Below the pieces are notes generated by a model that worked only from the letters and a program-made list of their open reading frames with translations, made no database searches and had not been told where the DNA came from. A DNA stretch of 64,000 nucleotides from Desmodesmus armatus (Eukaryota; Chlorophyta; Chlorophyceae; Sphaeropleales; Scenedesmaceae): positions 269,501 to 333,500 of the forward strand of contig VIIQ02000075.1 of assembly GCA_007449985.2 (NCBI GenBank). The letters are read 5' to 3'. This document shows, piece by piece, positions 54,774-64,000 of this stretch; within the stretch, counting starts at the first letter, position 1, and every line of letters begins with the position of its first letter. The position numbers and the translations under genes were made by a program.

Positions 54774-57700
54774 GATGGTACCTACTCAGCAGCCATGATG
54801 GACTTGGCATGCAGCAGTGACCTGCTGTTCTACCCCAGCAGCACTGATGATGTGGCAGCACATGTGCAGACACAGGTCAAGGCGGCAGCAGCTGCAGCAA
54901 CAGGCCTCAAGATCAGGGCCACACACAGGTGGGTTTTAATGCACCAACGGCAACAGTACTGCCACAAGTGAGCACACCTTGACCAGCACACTTTAGTGCC
55001 ATGGTTGCATGACTGCAGCAGCGGCTGCAATGACTGCAACATCCACAGCAAAGAAGGGTTCGTCACTTGGCACCTTACCCCCCTAGTAACAAGTGGAACC
55101 TCGATGACAGTACCAAACAAGCACTAGTGTTACCATGCACACTTGTCTTGCAGGGCTTTCCACAGCACAGCACCATTCACGTGCCCAGGCAGCTCTCTGC
55201 GCACCCACCCCAACCGGTACAACAAGCCAGTGCTGGATCCCTCATCAGCATTGCCGCCAACATCCTCAGCCATCAGCCCCGCCAGCAATGTAACGTCAGT
55301 GACGTTTCTGTTAGACGGCATGAACAAGGTCCTGGCAGTTGACCACGCAGCAAAGCAGATGCGTGTGCAGGCAGGCATGCTGGTCACACAGCTGCTGAAG
55401 GAGTCCACAGCAGCAGGCATGAGTGTGCCGCTGGGCTCTGTGCCGGCGTTTGGAGACCTCACTCTCGGCGGTGTGCTGGTCACGGGGGCGCATGGGACAG
55501 GCCACAGAGCCACCAGCTCACTGGTAAGCCTTTCAAGACTCACTACAGCAATCGCAGCCTGCAGTTGCTTTGCGGTGCTGCAGTGCAGCTCCACCAAGCA
55601 GAAACACCCAACTTGTGGTGCATCATTCATGACAAACCAGCAATTCAAGCCGCGTCGTTATGGTGTTGTAAGTCTAGGCTGCTGCTGCTCAGCTATCGGG
55701 CTGCCAGGCTGTCGTGCTATGGCTCACTGCAATGCTTTGTCTGCCCTGCAGGGTGACATCGTGGTTGAGCTGACGTGGGTTGATGGCCACGGCAACGTCC
55801 GCAGGGACAGCAGGGACAGTGAGGCAGGAAGGGCCCTGGTTGGGGGCCTGGGTGTAGCAGGCCTGGTGACAGAGCTGCTGCTGCAGCTGGAGCCGCCCAG
55901 CCTGACGGCAGTTGACACACGCTTCAAGCAGCATGATGGAAAGCTGTACCAGGATGTGCTGGAGATGCTGAAGGTGAGTCACACAGCAGGCATGAGCTCC
56001 TGAGCTTCATTCATACAGGTCTGACATTTCATGATTGATTGCTGAAGGTGAGTCACACAGCAGGCATGGGGTTGAACTTGAATTCGGTTCAAGTACAACG
56101 CTACGACCCTGCCCTTCTGACAGCATAGGATGTGCTATGATGTTGTACTGCCAGCACTGTTGGAGTCACATCAACGCCCATGCCGCAGCTGCAGCTGCCA
56201 ACCATGCGCCAGTGCTGGCAGTACAACATTTATATAACATGTCAAGCTGACACATCGGGTGTGTGTGGCAGCACCCCTACCTACCACATGAGGGACAAGT
56301 AGAGCTATGAAATATCACTGGGAGCAATACAACTAGCATTGTCAGCTGTCTCTTAGCGCCAGCATGATACACCCTGCCTGCTGTTGTCCCGCTTGCAGTC
56401 ATCGCCGCATGTGCTGATTGTGTGGCGGCCAGACTTGCACAGCTACACAGCACACATCACCAGCAAGGTCAACGGGTCAGCACCAGTAACCTGCAAGATA
56501 AACAACGTTGACCTGCCCAAGATCGTTGCTCAGGGCCTGGGGAAGGCCATCCAGCTGTGGCAGGAGGATGTGCATGTAAGTGCCTGGCCTGGCCTGGACT
56601 GACGCTGTAGCAAGAGGTTTTCAAAAGGGCTGCAATGTGGCAGCAGCAGTAGCTTCAGTGGCACTGGACTCAATGTGCATTTATGCATTTGAAATATGTT
56701 CCAGATATGTGCTATGGCATGTGCGTCACATGAGCCGCCTTGGCTGATGTCCACGCTTGTGTCAAGCCAAGTAGCGGTGACACTTTCTGCGGCAGAATGA
56801 TTGAAGCGCCTGTCCGGCCTGACTGCGGTGCCGTGGCTTGCAGGATCTGTTGCCAGTGACTCTCCCGCCCATCCTGACAGCCATCAATGAGGCCTCTGTG
56901 GGTCACACCCTCTCACTCAACCAGCTCAACATGCCTGTCAGGAAGGGTGTGGGCAAGACGAACGAGATGCAGGCCATCTCCTGCGGCAAGAAGTGCCTGT
57001 GGAACATTGGCACCAAGATTGCTATGGATGACGTGCACTTCAGCATTGAGCTCGACCAGCTGCAGGCCTGGATTGATGATGTGCATGCCATCTTGGCTGC
57101 TGACCTGTGGCACAAGGGTTTGAAGCCGTTCAGGGTGATGGCACCAGGTGAGGCAGCATAGGGCCACCTGGCTTGAGAAGGATGGATAGGGCAGGTCTTG
57201 CTGGGTCAACGAGCAACCACAAGTTTCGGCTCGAAGGATGCAACCCTGACAGGTTGATACAGCGGTTGCCTGGCGCATGTTTTGTGACGGGCTACAGCTC
57301 CCATTGTCCCTATGTCACGGACATAAACAGGGCAAGGCTGGCCTGCCTGACTTGCGGCTATGTGCGTATGTGTGCTGTGCAGGCTACTTCTGGCTAAGGT
57401 TTGGCCATGGCAGCAGCGACTACATCAGCCCCGTGTCCAGCATGCAGGCCCCTGTGCATGTGCAGATGTCCTTCATGAAGAGCCTGGCCAGGGGTGTGGG
57501 CACCAGCAAGTATGGCTGGGTGCTGGATGTACTGGAGCAGATCACCATCTGCAAGTGAGTCACACAGAGCGATGTCCGCCCCCCCTGTTACCCCCCCCCC
57601 CCCCCAAAAGACAGAGCAATGTTGCGCTGAGTCAGGGTCAGGGTCTCTGGGTGTGGCAAGGGCAGCTGCAAGCGTAGCTGCAAGCACAGCGCCCCAGATG

Positions 57701-58812
57701 ATGACAGGGCTTCTGCACTCCATTTGGGTGTGAAGTATGAACTGAAGTTAGCATGTGCTGCTCCTGGGGAGCTGTGGCTGCAGCTGATCCAGCTACACCG
57801 TGACAGCCACCAATCTTGACCTTGCAGCAGCTTACTTAGGGACCCTGTCCTGCAATTGCAAGTTGATGCAGCTGGGCTGTGCATGCCCCCTCACTCCTTG
57901 CAGAGGGTCTCACACACGCCTGCCAGGCTCTCATCAGTGTAGGCTGTGAGTGACGGCTGTCAGATAACTGGTCACACCTTGTCAGATGGATGGTCACACT
58001 TTGCAGAGGGTCTCACACACGCCTGCCAGGCCCTCATCAGTGTAGGCTGTGAGTGACGGCTGTCAGATAACTGGTCACACCTTGTCAGATGGATGGTCAC
58101 TCCTTGCAGAGGGTCTCACACACGCCTGTCAAGTCCTCATCAGTGTAGGCTGTGCGTGACGGCTGTCAGACAACTGGTCACTGCTGTTGCTGACACTTGG
58201 TTATTGTGTGCTCGCTTGTTGTGTTTTGCTGTGCAGGTACAAGGGCAAGCCACACTGGTGAGTTCTTTCTTGCTGGTTCCTTATCAGGGAGCGGGTACCA
58301 AACAGCCAATGTCACAGCAGTGTGTTTGCAAGTCAGTGCGCAGAACCCGTATGTTGATGCCATAGACAAAACCATTGCGGCACATTTTGACTGCAGGATC
58401 ACAACCCTGCAGCCATAGGCATCATTGCATGTGGGTAGCTGTCGTGCTGTTGCACTGGCCAGCCTGTTCATAACCCCGCAAGAACAAACACTTCAAATGT
58501 ATGCTGCCACTACCTTGCAGGGGCAAGAACCGTGAGCGTGCCTTCAAGCACCCCAGCTGCCACATCCGTGACCACCTGCCTCTCTGGCACCACATGGAGG
58601 CATTTGCCAGCAGCAGCGACCCACACAAGATCTACCAGCCCCAGCTATTCGAGCACATGGCGGCTAGGACCCCACATGGCTCGGCACCAGGCTGCAGCAG
58701 CCGTGGGGAGTGCTACTGCACTGATAACTCCCACTGTGCTAAGGGTCAGCACTGCCTGCCATCACTGGCATTCCCAGAGTACAAGGCATGCAGGCTGCCA
58801 GGCCTGTTGTGA
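54774..58812 (+). CDS. L-gulonolactone oxidase-like protein, copy 2 (first exon not placed)
   Basis: Eight recognised exons: 54774-54928, 55154-55523, 55752-55973, 56399-56575, 56844-57147, 57383-57554, 58237-58257, 58521-58812; phases consistent, 1713 nt to the TGA, about 570 residues. An N-terminal exon encoding a signal peptide is expected upstream but was not identified. FAD-binding block: VPLGSVPAFGDLTLGGVLV, then TGAHGTGHRATSS; ALO half: YFWLRFGHGSSDYIS, KPHWGKNRERAF; Cys-rich C-terminus CSSRGECYCTDNSHC, as in plant GULLO. Same intron positions as copy 1 around the HWGK motif, where a 21-nt microexon (58237-58257) supplies YKGKPH. It is a diverged paralogue of 49778-53479, transcribed in the opposite direction. 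Confidence 0.88.
56140..56229. repeat. 90-nt hairpin: 20-nt perfect inverted repeat
   Basis: ATGTTGTACTGCCAGCACTG at 56140-56159 is exactly complementary to 56210-56229, with a 50-nt loop that can pair further (TTGG/CCAA). It lies in the intron 55974-56398. Pre-miRNA-like or a MITE remnant. Confidence 0.7.
57901..58180. repeat. 103-bp tandem repeat, 2.7 copies, in an intron
   Basis: Units begin at 57901, 58004 and 58107 with CAGAGGGTCTCACACACGCC; the third is partial. It lies within the intron 57555-58236, just upstream of the 21-nt microexon. Confidence 0.8.
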
Positions 58813-59665
58813 GTGCTGCACAGGAGGCCATTCATAGCCCCAGAAAAAGCGGCCATGCACTTGTATATATCTGGGCATTGCCTCAATTAACATTGTGATT
58901 CTTTGGTTCGGCAGCCTGCCCTCTGCAGCCGCTGCAGAGGGCATATTTTGGTGGGCTTGACTAATGCCACCGTGTTTGGCAGTCCTTGGTGCACTTCGTG
59001 CATAGCGCCCACTGGTGTGTGGACCCTGGCGACTCTGACTGGCATTGCTGCTGTCAGCTTGCAAGCCCAGCAGCCTGCCCTGCTGTACAATGCAGCTTCC
59101 TGACAATACTTTGCACTGCACACATGCTGGCTGTGTATGGCAAGGTGGTCAGCAGGATTTGTTTGGGAATTGTCACCCCTGTCTATACCACTAGGTGCCT
59201 TCTCTCTGAGCTCAGCTCCATGCATATCTGTTTGTATTATCTGTGTCGCAGTCCCTGCGGCTGGCACTGCAACATGTGCTGCAACTATACTGGCCGCTGG
59301 CGCTGCAACATGTGCTCAGCTGAGACTGTCAACGTTGGCGTGACGCCAACTTGGTGTGTTGAACACACTTGCATTGGATACATGCCTCACATCCTACTGC
59401 CACGTGGAACCAGTTCCCAAAGTTCACCACAGCATGACTGGGCCAACTGGGTGCCAAGCCAACTTGTTTTACAGCAGAAAGGCATTGCAATACGTGCCTA
59501 CTGTGGAACTGCTACTGTTGCACATGTGTACAGTGAGAAATACTGCTAATAGCCTGAAGAACATGTGTGAATGTAGGATGCTGCTGACAATATAAGAACA
59601 AAAAGGCACCCAACTACAGGGTGACATTGACAGCATACAGAGTGTGTGCGCACCAAGGCCACATA
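58813..59665. other. Intergenic, nothing recognised
   Basis: 3' flank of the plus-strand oxidase and, on the other strand, of the small hydrophobic ORF. No domain-bearing exon seen. CTGCAACATGTGCTG recurs twice near 59268-59315 as a short direct repeat. Confidence 0.4.
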
Positions 59666-59992
59666 TCAGCCTTCAATAATGACATGATGAACAAATACTG
59701 TCAATCGGACTGGACCTAGCAATCCTAAAGCTGCCAACCCACTCCACAGACACAGCATCAATGCTGATGATATCATGATCAGGGGCAGCCAAAGAAAACA
59801 AGCGTCAGTGCTATCCAATATGCTGTCCGCGGCGGCCAGTCTGCCAGCCATCACGATGCAAAGAAGCATCAGACAAGTCACGTTCAGCACCCCAGCAGCA
59901 AACAGAGCAGAGAGCAGGACTGCCAACATGGATGAAGGGATGCCGGCTGCGGCAGCAGCGGCAGCAGCGGCTGCAGCAAGCATACTTGCCAT
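59666..59992 (-). CDS. Hypothetical small membrane protein or terminal exon
   Basis: 108 codons from MASMLAAAAAA to the stop. It is highly hydrophobic, with three or four possible membrane segments (SMLAVLLSALFAAGVLN, MLLCIVMAG, WLPLIMISSALMLCLWSGL). The reading frame is open well upstream of this ATG. Not recognised; the hydrophobicity might be chance in a Leu/Ala-rich frame, or this may be the last exon of an unseen gene. Confidence 0.25.
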   Translation of the reverse strand: MASMLAAAAAAAAAAAGIPSSMLAVLLSALFAAGVLNVTCLMLLCIVMAGRLAAADSILDSTDACFLWLPLIMISSALMLCLWSGLAALGLLGPVRLTVFVHHVIIEG

Positions 59993-60307
59993 TATGCAAA
60001 ACCAGAGCATAACCCAACAGAGCTGAACACAATGCACTGAATAGACTGTCCTTATGCTGAACCCTATGCCACACCCAAAAAGGGGGTAACAAAACTGGGA
60101 CAACAACGGCCTTGAGCAGCAGGTGACAACATGTTGTACACACAGGGTGCTCTCAACCCTGCACTTGAGGCCGTAGCACCCCATCCTGGTAGCACGCCTA
60201 ACATACGCTTGTGACTCGACAACACAACATGCCTCACACGTTGCACCACACCTGACACACAAGTGAGCTGCTGCGGCAGCATCCACGCATCCTGCTATGG
60301 CTGACTG

Positions 60308-60419
60308 CTGGGGCTATCAGGGACAGAGCTAGCCTGACTTGGTGGACTCTGTCCAAGCAGCTCTTGCCCCACTAGCTGGGGCGAGTGGGATGGAGGCTGC
60401 GGTGGCGATGTCAACGCCG

Positions 60420-60460
<41 letters not shown>

Positions 60461-60617
60461 GGCTATCAGGAGCAGAGCCAGCCGGGCTTGAGTTCTCGCC
60501 AAGCTGGTTTTGCCCCGCTGGCTGTCGGTGTGGTGATGGCTCCAGTAGCTGTGGTGGTGGTGAAGGAGGCTGCGGTGGCGGTGTTGACGCCAACTGCCGT
60601 TGCTGCTGCTGCTGCTG
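60308..60617. repeat. Imperfect ~150-bp tandem duplication around a (CTG)13 tract
   Basis: CTGGGGCTATCAGG occurs at 60308 and near 60456, and GGCTGCGGTGGCG near 60395 and 60570. In minus sense both copies encode a phrase with PPPQPPSP or PPQPPSHSP, but the second lies in a different frame. The duplication overlaps the 3' end of the membrane-protein gene at 60411. Confidence 0.65.
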
Positions 60618-61189
60618 GGATGGACTCCATTGCTGGTCAAAGGCCAGCTCTTGGTTGTCACAAAACACCCTCTGCATCAAAGAGGCATCTGCATACAGCA
60701 CCACCATGAATAAAACAGCACCAACATACCGTGTGACACATCTGAACCTGAGTCACAGACAGTACAGCTGTAGGGGGCTTTCCACGCTCAGTTGCAAGTA
60801 TGCAGCGCAAACCAACCTTCCCTGCACAACACAGACGGGAAGTGAGTGCGTAGTGATGCTTCAAGATAGGAGCCACTGTTGCTTTTGGCTTCTCCCAGGT
60901 CCTCAGCCACCCAAGAGCACTGCTGTACTGACACCCCCCCCCCCACACACACACCCCTGTCCTGCACCAACCCCAACCCCCTACAGCACCAGCAGCAGCA
61001 CCCCTCTGGCACCCCCCTCCCTCTCACCTTGCTGCAGCTGCTGCCAGGTGATGCCGCTGTCAGCCTGCTCAGTGAGTCCCGCATGCTCCTGCTCCAGGTA
61101 GCTCCCGTACTGACTCAGGTCCAGGTGCCAGCTGGCCTCATCATCAGACGAGCAACAACCCCTGGAAGGAGGCCGAGCTGACACATGCC

Positions 61190-61235
<46 letters not shown>

Positions 61236-62912
61236 GGTACCTGTGAGGTGGGCAAGGTCTGCCAGTGGCTGATGGTTTGCTTGCTGGCTTGGCTGCTGGG
61301 TGGCCAAGGGTCTTCCAGCATCAAGATCAGCAGCAGGACCAGGTGCAGCTGCAACAGGATCAGCATCATTCACCTCTGACAGCTCTGCTGCAGTAACTGG
61401 CAGGCCCCACTCGTCCAACTGCACTGCACGACGGGCCGTCACTGGCGGCCGGGCTGCTGCTGCTGCCGCTGCTCCAACACCAGGGCTGCTGCTGCCAGCC
61501 CTGCTCAGCGCCCCTTTGCTGCTGCTGCTGCTGCTAATGAGCGCTGCGGGTTGACCAGCACTACTGTCAAGCCCCTCAGGAGTCCCCAAATGGCCAGAGG
61601 GTGGTGAGCCTGCCATGGAACTAGTAGGTACCGGTGAGACCTGCTGCTCCTGCTGCTGCTGCTGCAGCTCTAGGCCCCCCTGCCCCTCCAGATTGTTCTG
61701 TTGCACCGTGTCATACAGCCCCCTGTTTGATGGGGCTGGGGCTGGTGCCAGCAGCACAGCCAGCACGTTGGCAGCAGCAGCGAGGTCCGACCGCAGCCGT
61801 GCCACGCTGCGGCGGGTGGCCCTGCTGGACATCGAACTAGCCAGCATGTCCCATACCATGCCACTGCTGCTGCTGCCGGTGCGATCCCAACCAGACTTGC
61901 CCCGCAGCTTTGCCGGCTGCTGCTGCTGCTGCTTGTTGAGTGGTTCATCCAGCCCTGGCAGCTTGAGTGCAGCTAGGCCAAGGTCTGACATGCGCTGCAG
62001 GCCTTTGAGGCCCTCTAGCAGGCTGGGGCCCAGGCCTTCCAGCTGGTCGCTGAACTGCCGTGCTGCCGTGCTGCTGCTGACGTTGAGGGTGCTGCTGGCT
62101 GTGGCTGGGGTGCGGGCACTGCTGCTGTCTGCTGTGGCACTGCTACTGCTGTTGGTGCTGTTGGTGCTGTTGGTGTTGTTGGCTTCATCCATGGAAGATT
62201 GTGAGCTAGTGCTGCTGGGTGTTGCACTGGTCCATTTCAGGAGTGAGCTTGGCTGCATGAGCTGCTTGATGGCATTGTTTATCCCGCCGACCAGCTCCTC
62301 CACCTCCTGCGCTGCCTGCTGCATCTCCCTTGCTGCTGCTTCCATCTCTGCTAGAGTCACTGACATGGCCTGCAGGTACAGCACCACCACAGCGTTGACC
62401 AGCACTACGTTGAGCTACTCAGCCAGAAGGCGTCTCAACAGCTGTGGCAGAAGCTCTCTCACACTGCATAGTCCAGCTGACCGCACAGCACAATTGGAGG
62501 GAAAGCCACTGAGCTGGCCGTGGGACGATGCCAACAGCACAATCACCGAGGCCGCTGCTCTCCTGCTCACCTGCATGACAGGCTTGATGTAAAGCAGGAA
62601 GCACGTGGTTGCTGCTGCTATCAGGCAGGTTGCTACCAGGCCGAGGACAGCAAGCAGGCCCGGAACGGAAACCGTGACAACTGCTCCAACTGCTGCCGGT
62701 GGTGCTTGCTGCTGCTGCATGTACTGCTGTTGCTGCACAGCAGCTTGAGTAACTTGGGCAGCGGTGACAACAGCCTCTGCACCAGCAGCAGCTCTTGCCA
62801 CACACTTCCGTCTGCGCTGCACAGGCAAGGCAAGTGCACGACAGCTGCATGGTCTCTGGAATGGAAGCTGCCCATGATGCCCACTTGTGATTCTGACTGT
62901 GTTGGTGTTCAT
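60411..62912 (-). CDS. Uncharacterised single-pass membrane protein, probably chloroplast-targeted
   Basis: Three exons: 62912-62571, 62369-61028, 60688-60411; 1962 nt, 653 residues, phases consistent. The Arg/Ser/Ala-rich N-terminus (MNTNTVRITSGHHGQL) suits a transit peptide. One membrane helix (LLAVLGLVATCLIAAATTCF) near 80-108 is followed by an amphipathic helix (TLAEMEAAAREMQQAAQEVE), an arrangement like the DUF948-type proteins with a helix plus coiled coil. The remainder is Ser/Gln-rich and low complexity, including (Q)14 from (CTG)n at 61191-61232. No catalytic motif. The last exon ends in a Ser run and TGA at 60411, within a local duplication. Function unknown. Confidence 0.65.
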
Positions 62913-63195
62913 GATTACAAAGATGACAGCGGTAGTGATGGGCACAACAATACGTAGAGCAACAAAAGCTTGGGGAGTTGTGATGGCAGTTGTGTGGGAG
63001 GTTTCAAAAAGGTTTCAGCCTTGCAAGCAATGCTTAACGGATGCCGACTTATAGTAACTGATTGATGAACATTTTACTGGACATACCACCCGCGCACGTG
63101 GTGATCCAGCACTTTTCAGACACCAGCAGCAGCAGCACCAACACCCACGTGGTGCACCAGCAGTGCCACCCACACAGCTTTTTGGCCATAGCGAC
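62913..63195. promoter_or_regulatory. 283-bp divergent promoter region
   Basis: Lies between the start of the minus-strand membrane protein and the plus-strand DUF1826 gene. No clear core element seen. Confidence 0.4.
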
Positions 63196-64000
63196 ATGGC
63201 AGCCACAGCAGCTGCAGTAGCTGTCAGTGCATTGACAAACAAAGGCGTCCGAGTCAGCCATGACATCCAGGACCTGCGGTCCAGCTCTGTCAATGTTGTG
63301 CATGTGCAGCGACCACGCATGGCTGTCCATGATCGTGCAGCAGCGCTCCTAAGCAAACCTGGCCTTCAAGTAAGTAGCAAAGGCAGTATCTGCTACATGG
63401 CGAAGTGTGCATGTGGCCATGCAGGTTGTCACCCTGCCGTGCCTGATTCCTGGACTGAGGCCAGGCTGTGACTTGTTGGCTGGTGCTTATAAGGCCGTGC
63501 TGGTGCTGCTGCAGGCCGTTATAAATGTCAGCACGCCCGAGGCAGCCACAGAATACATCCTATCAGCGGTGCAGCAACCAGAGATGCAACAACAGTTGCA
63601 TGCGGACCTGATTCAGGCTGTGCAATTGATCAGTACCACCCTGAAATTGGATCATGTGCATGCCAAGCTGCAAGTGATACAGCAGCAGAGCTGCCCGAAT
63701 TGGCATGCAGACACAGTGGGGATGCGGATGTTGGCCACCTATGCAGGGCCCGGCACATGGTACATTGCCAACAGGTGTGCAGCAGCTGGGGCCCGAGGGG
63801 GTTGCAGCGGTGTGTTGTAGCAAGTAGTTTTGAATCAACAGAACAGTCCTGGGTCACAATGGTGACATGCCACAACGAACACTAGGCAAGTCAGTGCAGA
63901 GAGTGCTTGACATGGTGACCGCATGTGACGCTGTTTCCTGCAATTGACACCTGGGTTGCTGCTGGCTGTGTTGCAGGTATGTCAGGCGCAAGTACAACCC
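63196..64000 (+). CDS. DUF1826 family protein (5' part, runs off right edge)
   Basis: Exons 63196-63369, 63515-63774 and 63977-64000 (cut by the window end), phases consistent. The start MAATAAAVAVSALTNKGV is the first ATG in frame. The family core is CPNWHADTVGMRMLATYAGP then GTWYIANRYVRRKYN, corresponding to the conserved CPxxHxD, tY-GPGT-W pattern of DUF1826. This block, with invariant Cys, His and Asp, suggests metal binding. In bacteria such genes are reported near zinc-response loci; here the neighbours give no hint. The upstream segment (VNVVHVQRPR, LKLDHVHAKLQVI) also fits. Assignment rests on motif memory. Confidence 0.7.

Noticed and set aside
59666..60286. Full 206-codon minus frame as one protein
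   Set aside because: The N-terminal half is Cys-rich without pattern; only the hydrophobic C-terminal half is kept as a weak candidate.

Overview
The window looks like nuclear DNA of a green alga (core Chlorophyta). The genes are intron-rich with GT-AG and a few GC-AG introns. Host and retroelement transcripts carry the algal polyadenylation signal TGTAA, CAG/CTG triplet tracts are everywhere, and the gene set includes a fused CofG-CofH FO synthase, a PsbS/ELIP-like antenna protein and plant-type gulonolactone oxidases. A short CCCTAAA telomere-like tract fits the same assignment. The species cannot be named from sequence alone.

Positions 1-23291 are a dense nest of non-LTR retrotransposons. 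At least two related LINE families are present (called LINE-A and LINE-C here), with an apurinic-type endonuclease, a reverse transcriptase and a C-terminal zinc-binding domain. There is also a tRNA-headed SINE (SINE-B) and a related short element (D). LINE-A copies lie at 6313-8401 (+), 8562-12865 (-) and 12880-19938 (+); LINE-C copies lie at 3102-5957 (-) and 19939-21718 (+). All are broken by later insertions, many with clean target-site duplications (TSDs). The inserts form a size series: about 0.5 kb 3' ends, then about 60 nt tails, then 8 nt plus poly(A), and finally bare poly(A) or poly(T) with a TSD and nothing else.

Positions 23292-64000 are host genes, and I see no long poly(A)/poly(T) insertion there. 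In order: an 11-exon minus-strand gene with a YqaJ-type nuclease domain (24386-30536); a U-box protein with membrane segments and a degenerate kinase-like region (30933-34942, minus); selenophosphate synthetase SelD (35319-38061, plus), divergent from the U-box gene; FO synthase (38928-45459, plus); a four-helix LHC-superfamily protein (45765-47423, plus); two head-to-head gulonolactone-oxidase-like paralogues (49778-53479 minus, 54774-58812 plus); a small hydrophobic ORF (59666-59992, minus); a chloroplast-targeted-looking membrane protein of unknown function (60411-62912, minus); and, running off the right edge, a DUF1826 protein (63196-64000, plus).

Exon models were built by hand from splice consensus and checked for phase and for total length divisible by three. 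Functional roles come from family motifs: selenium activation (SelD), the deazaflavin chromophore for photolyases (FO synthase), thylakoid photoprotection (LHC-like protein) and aldonolactone oxidation (the paralogue pair). No operon-like logic applies.
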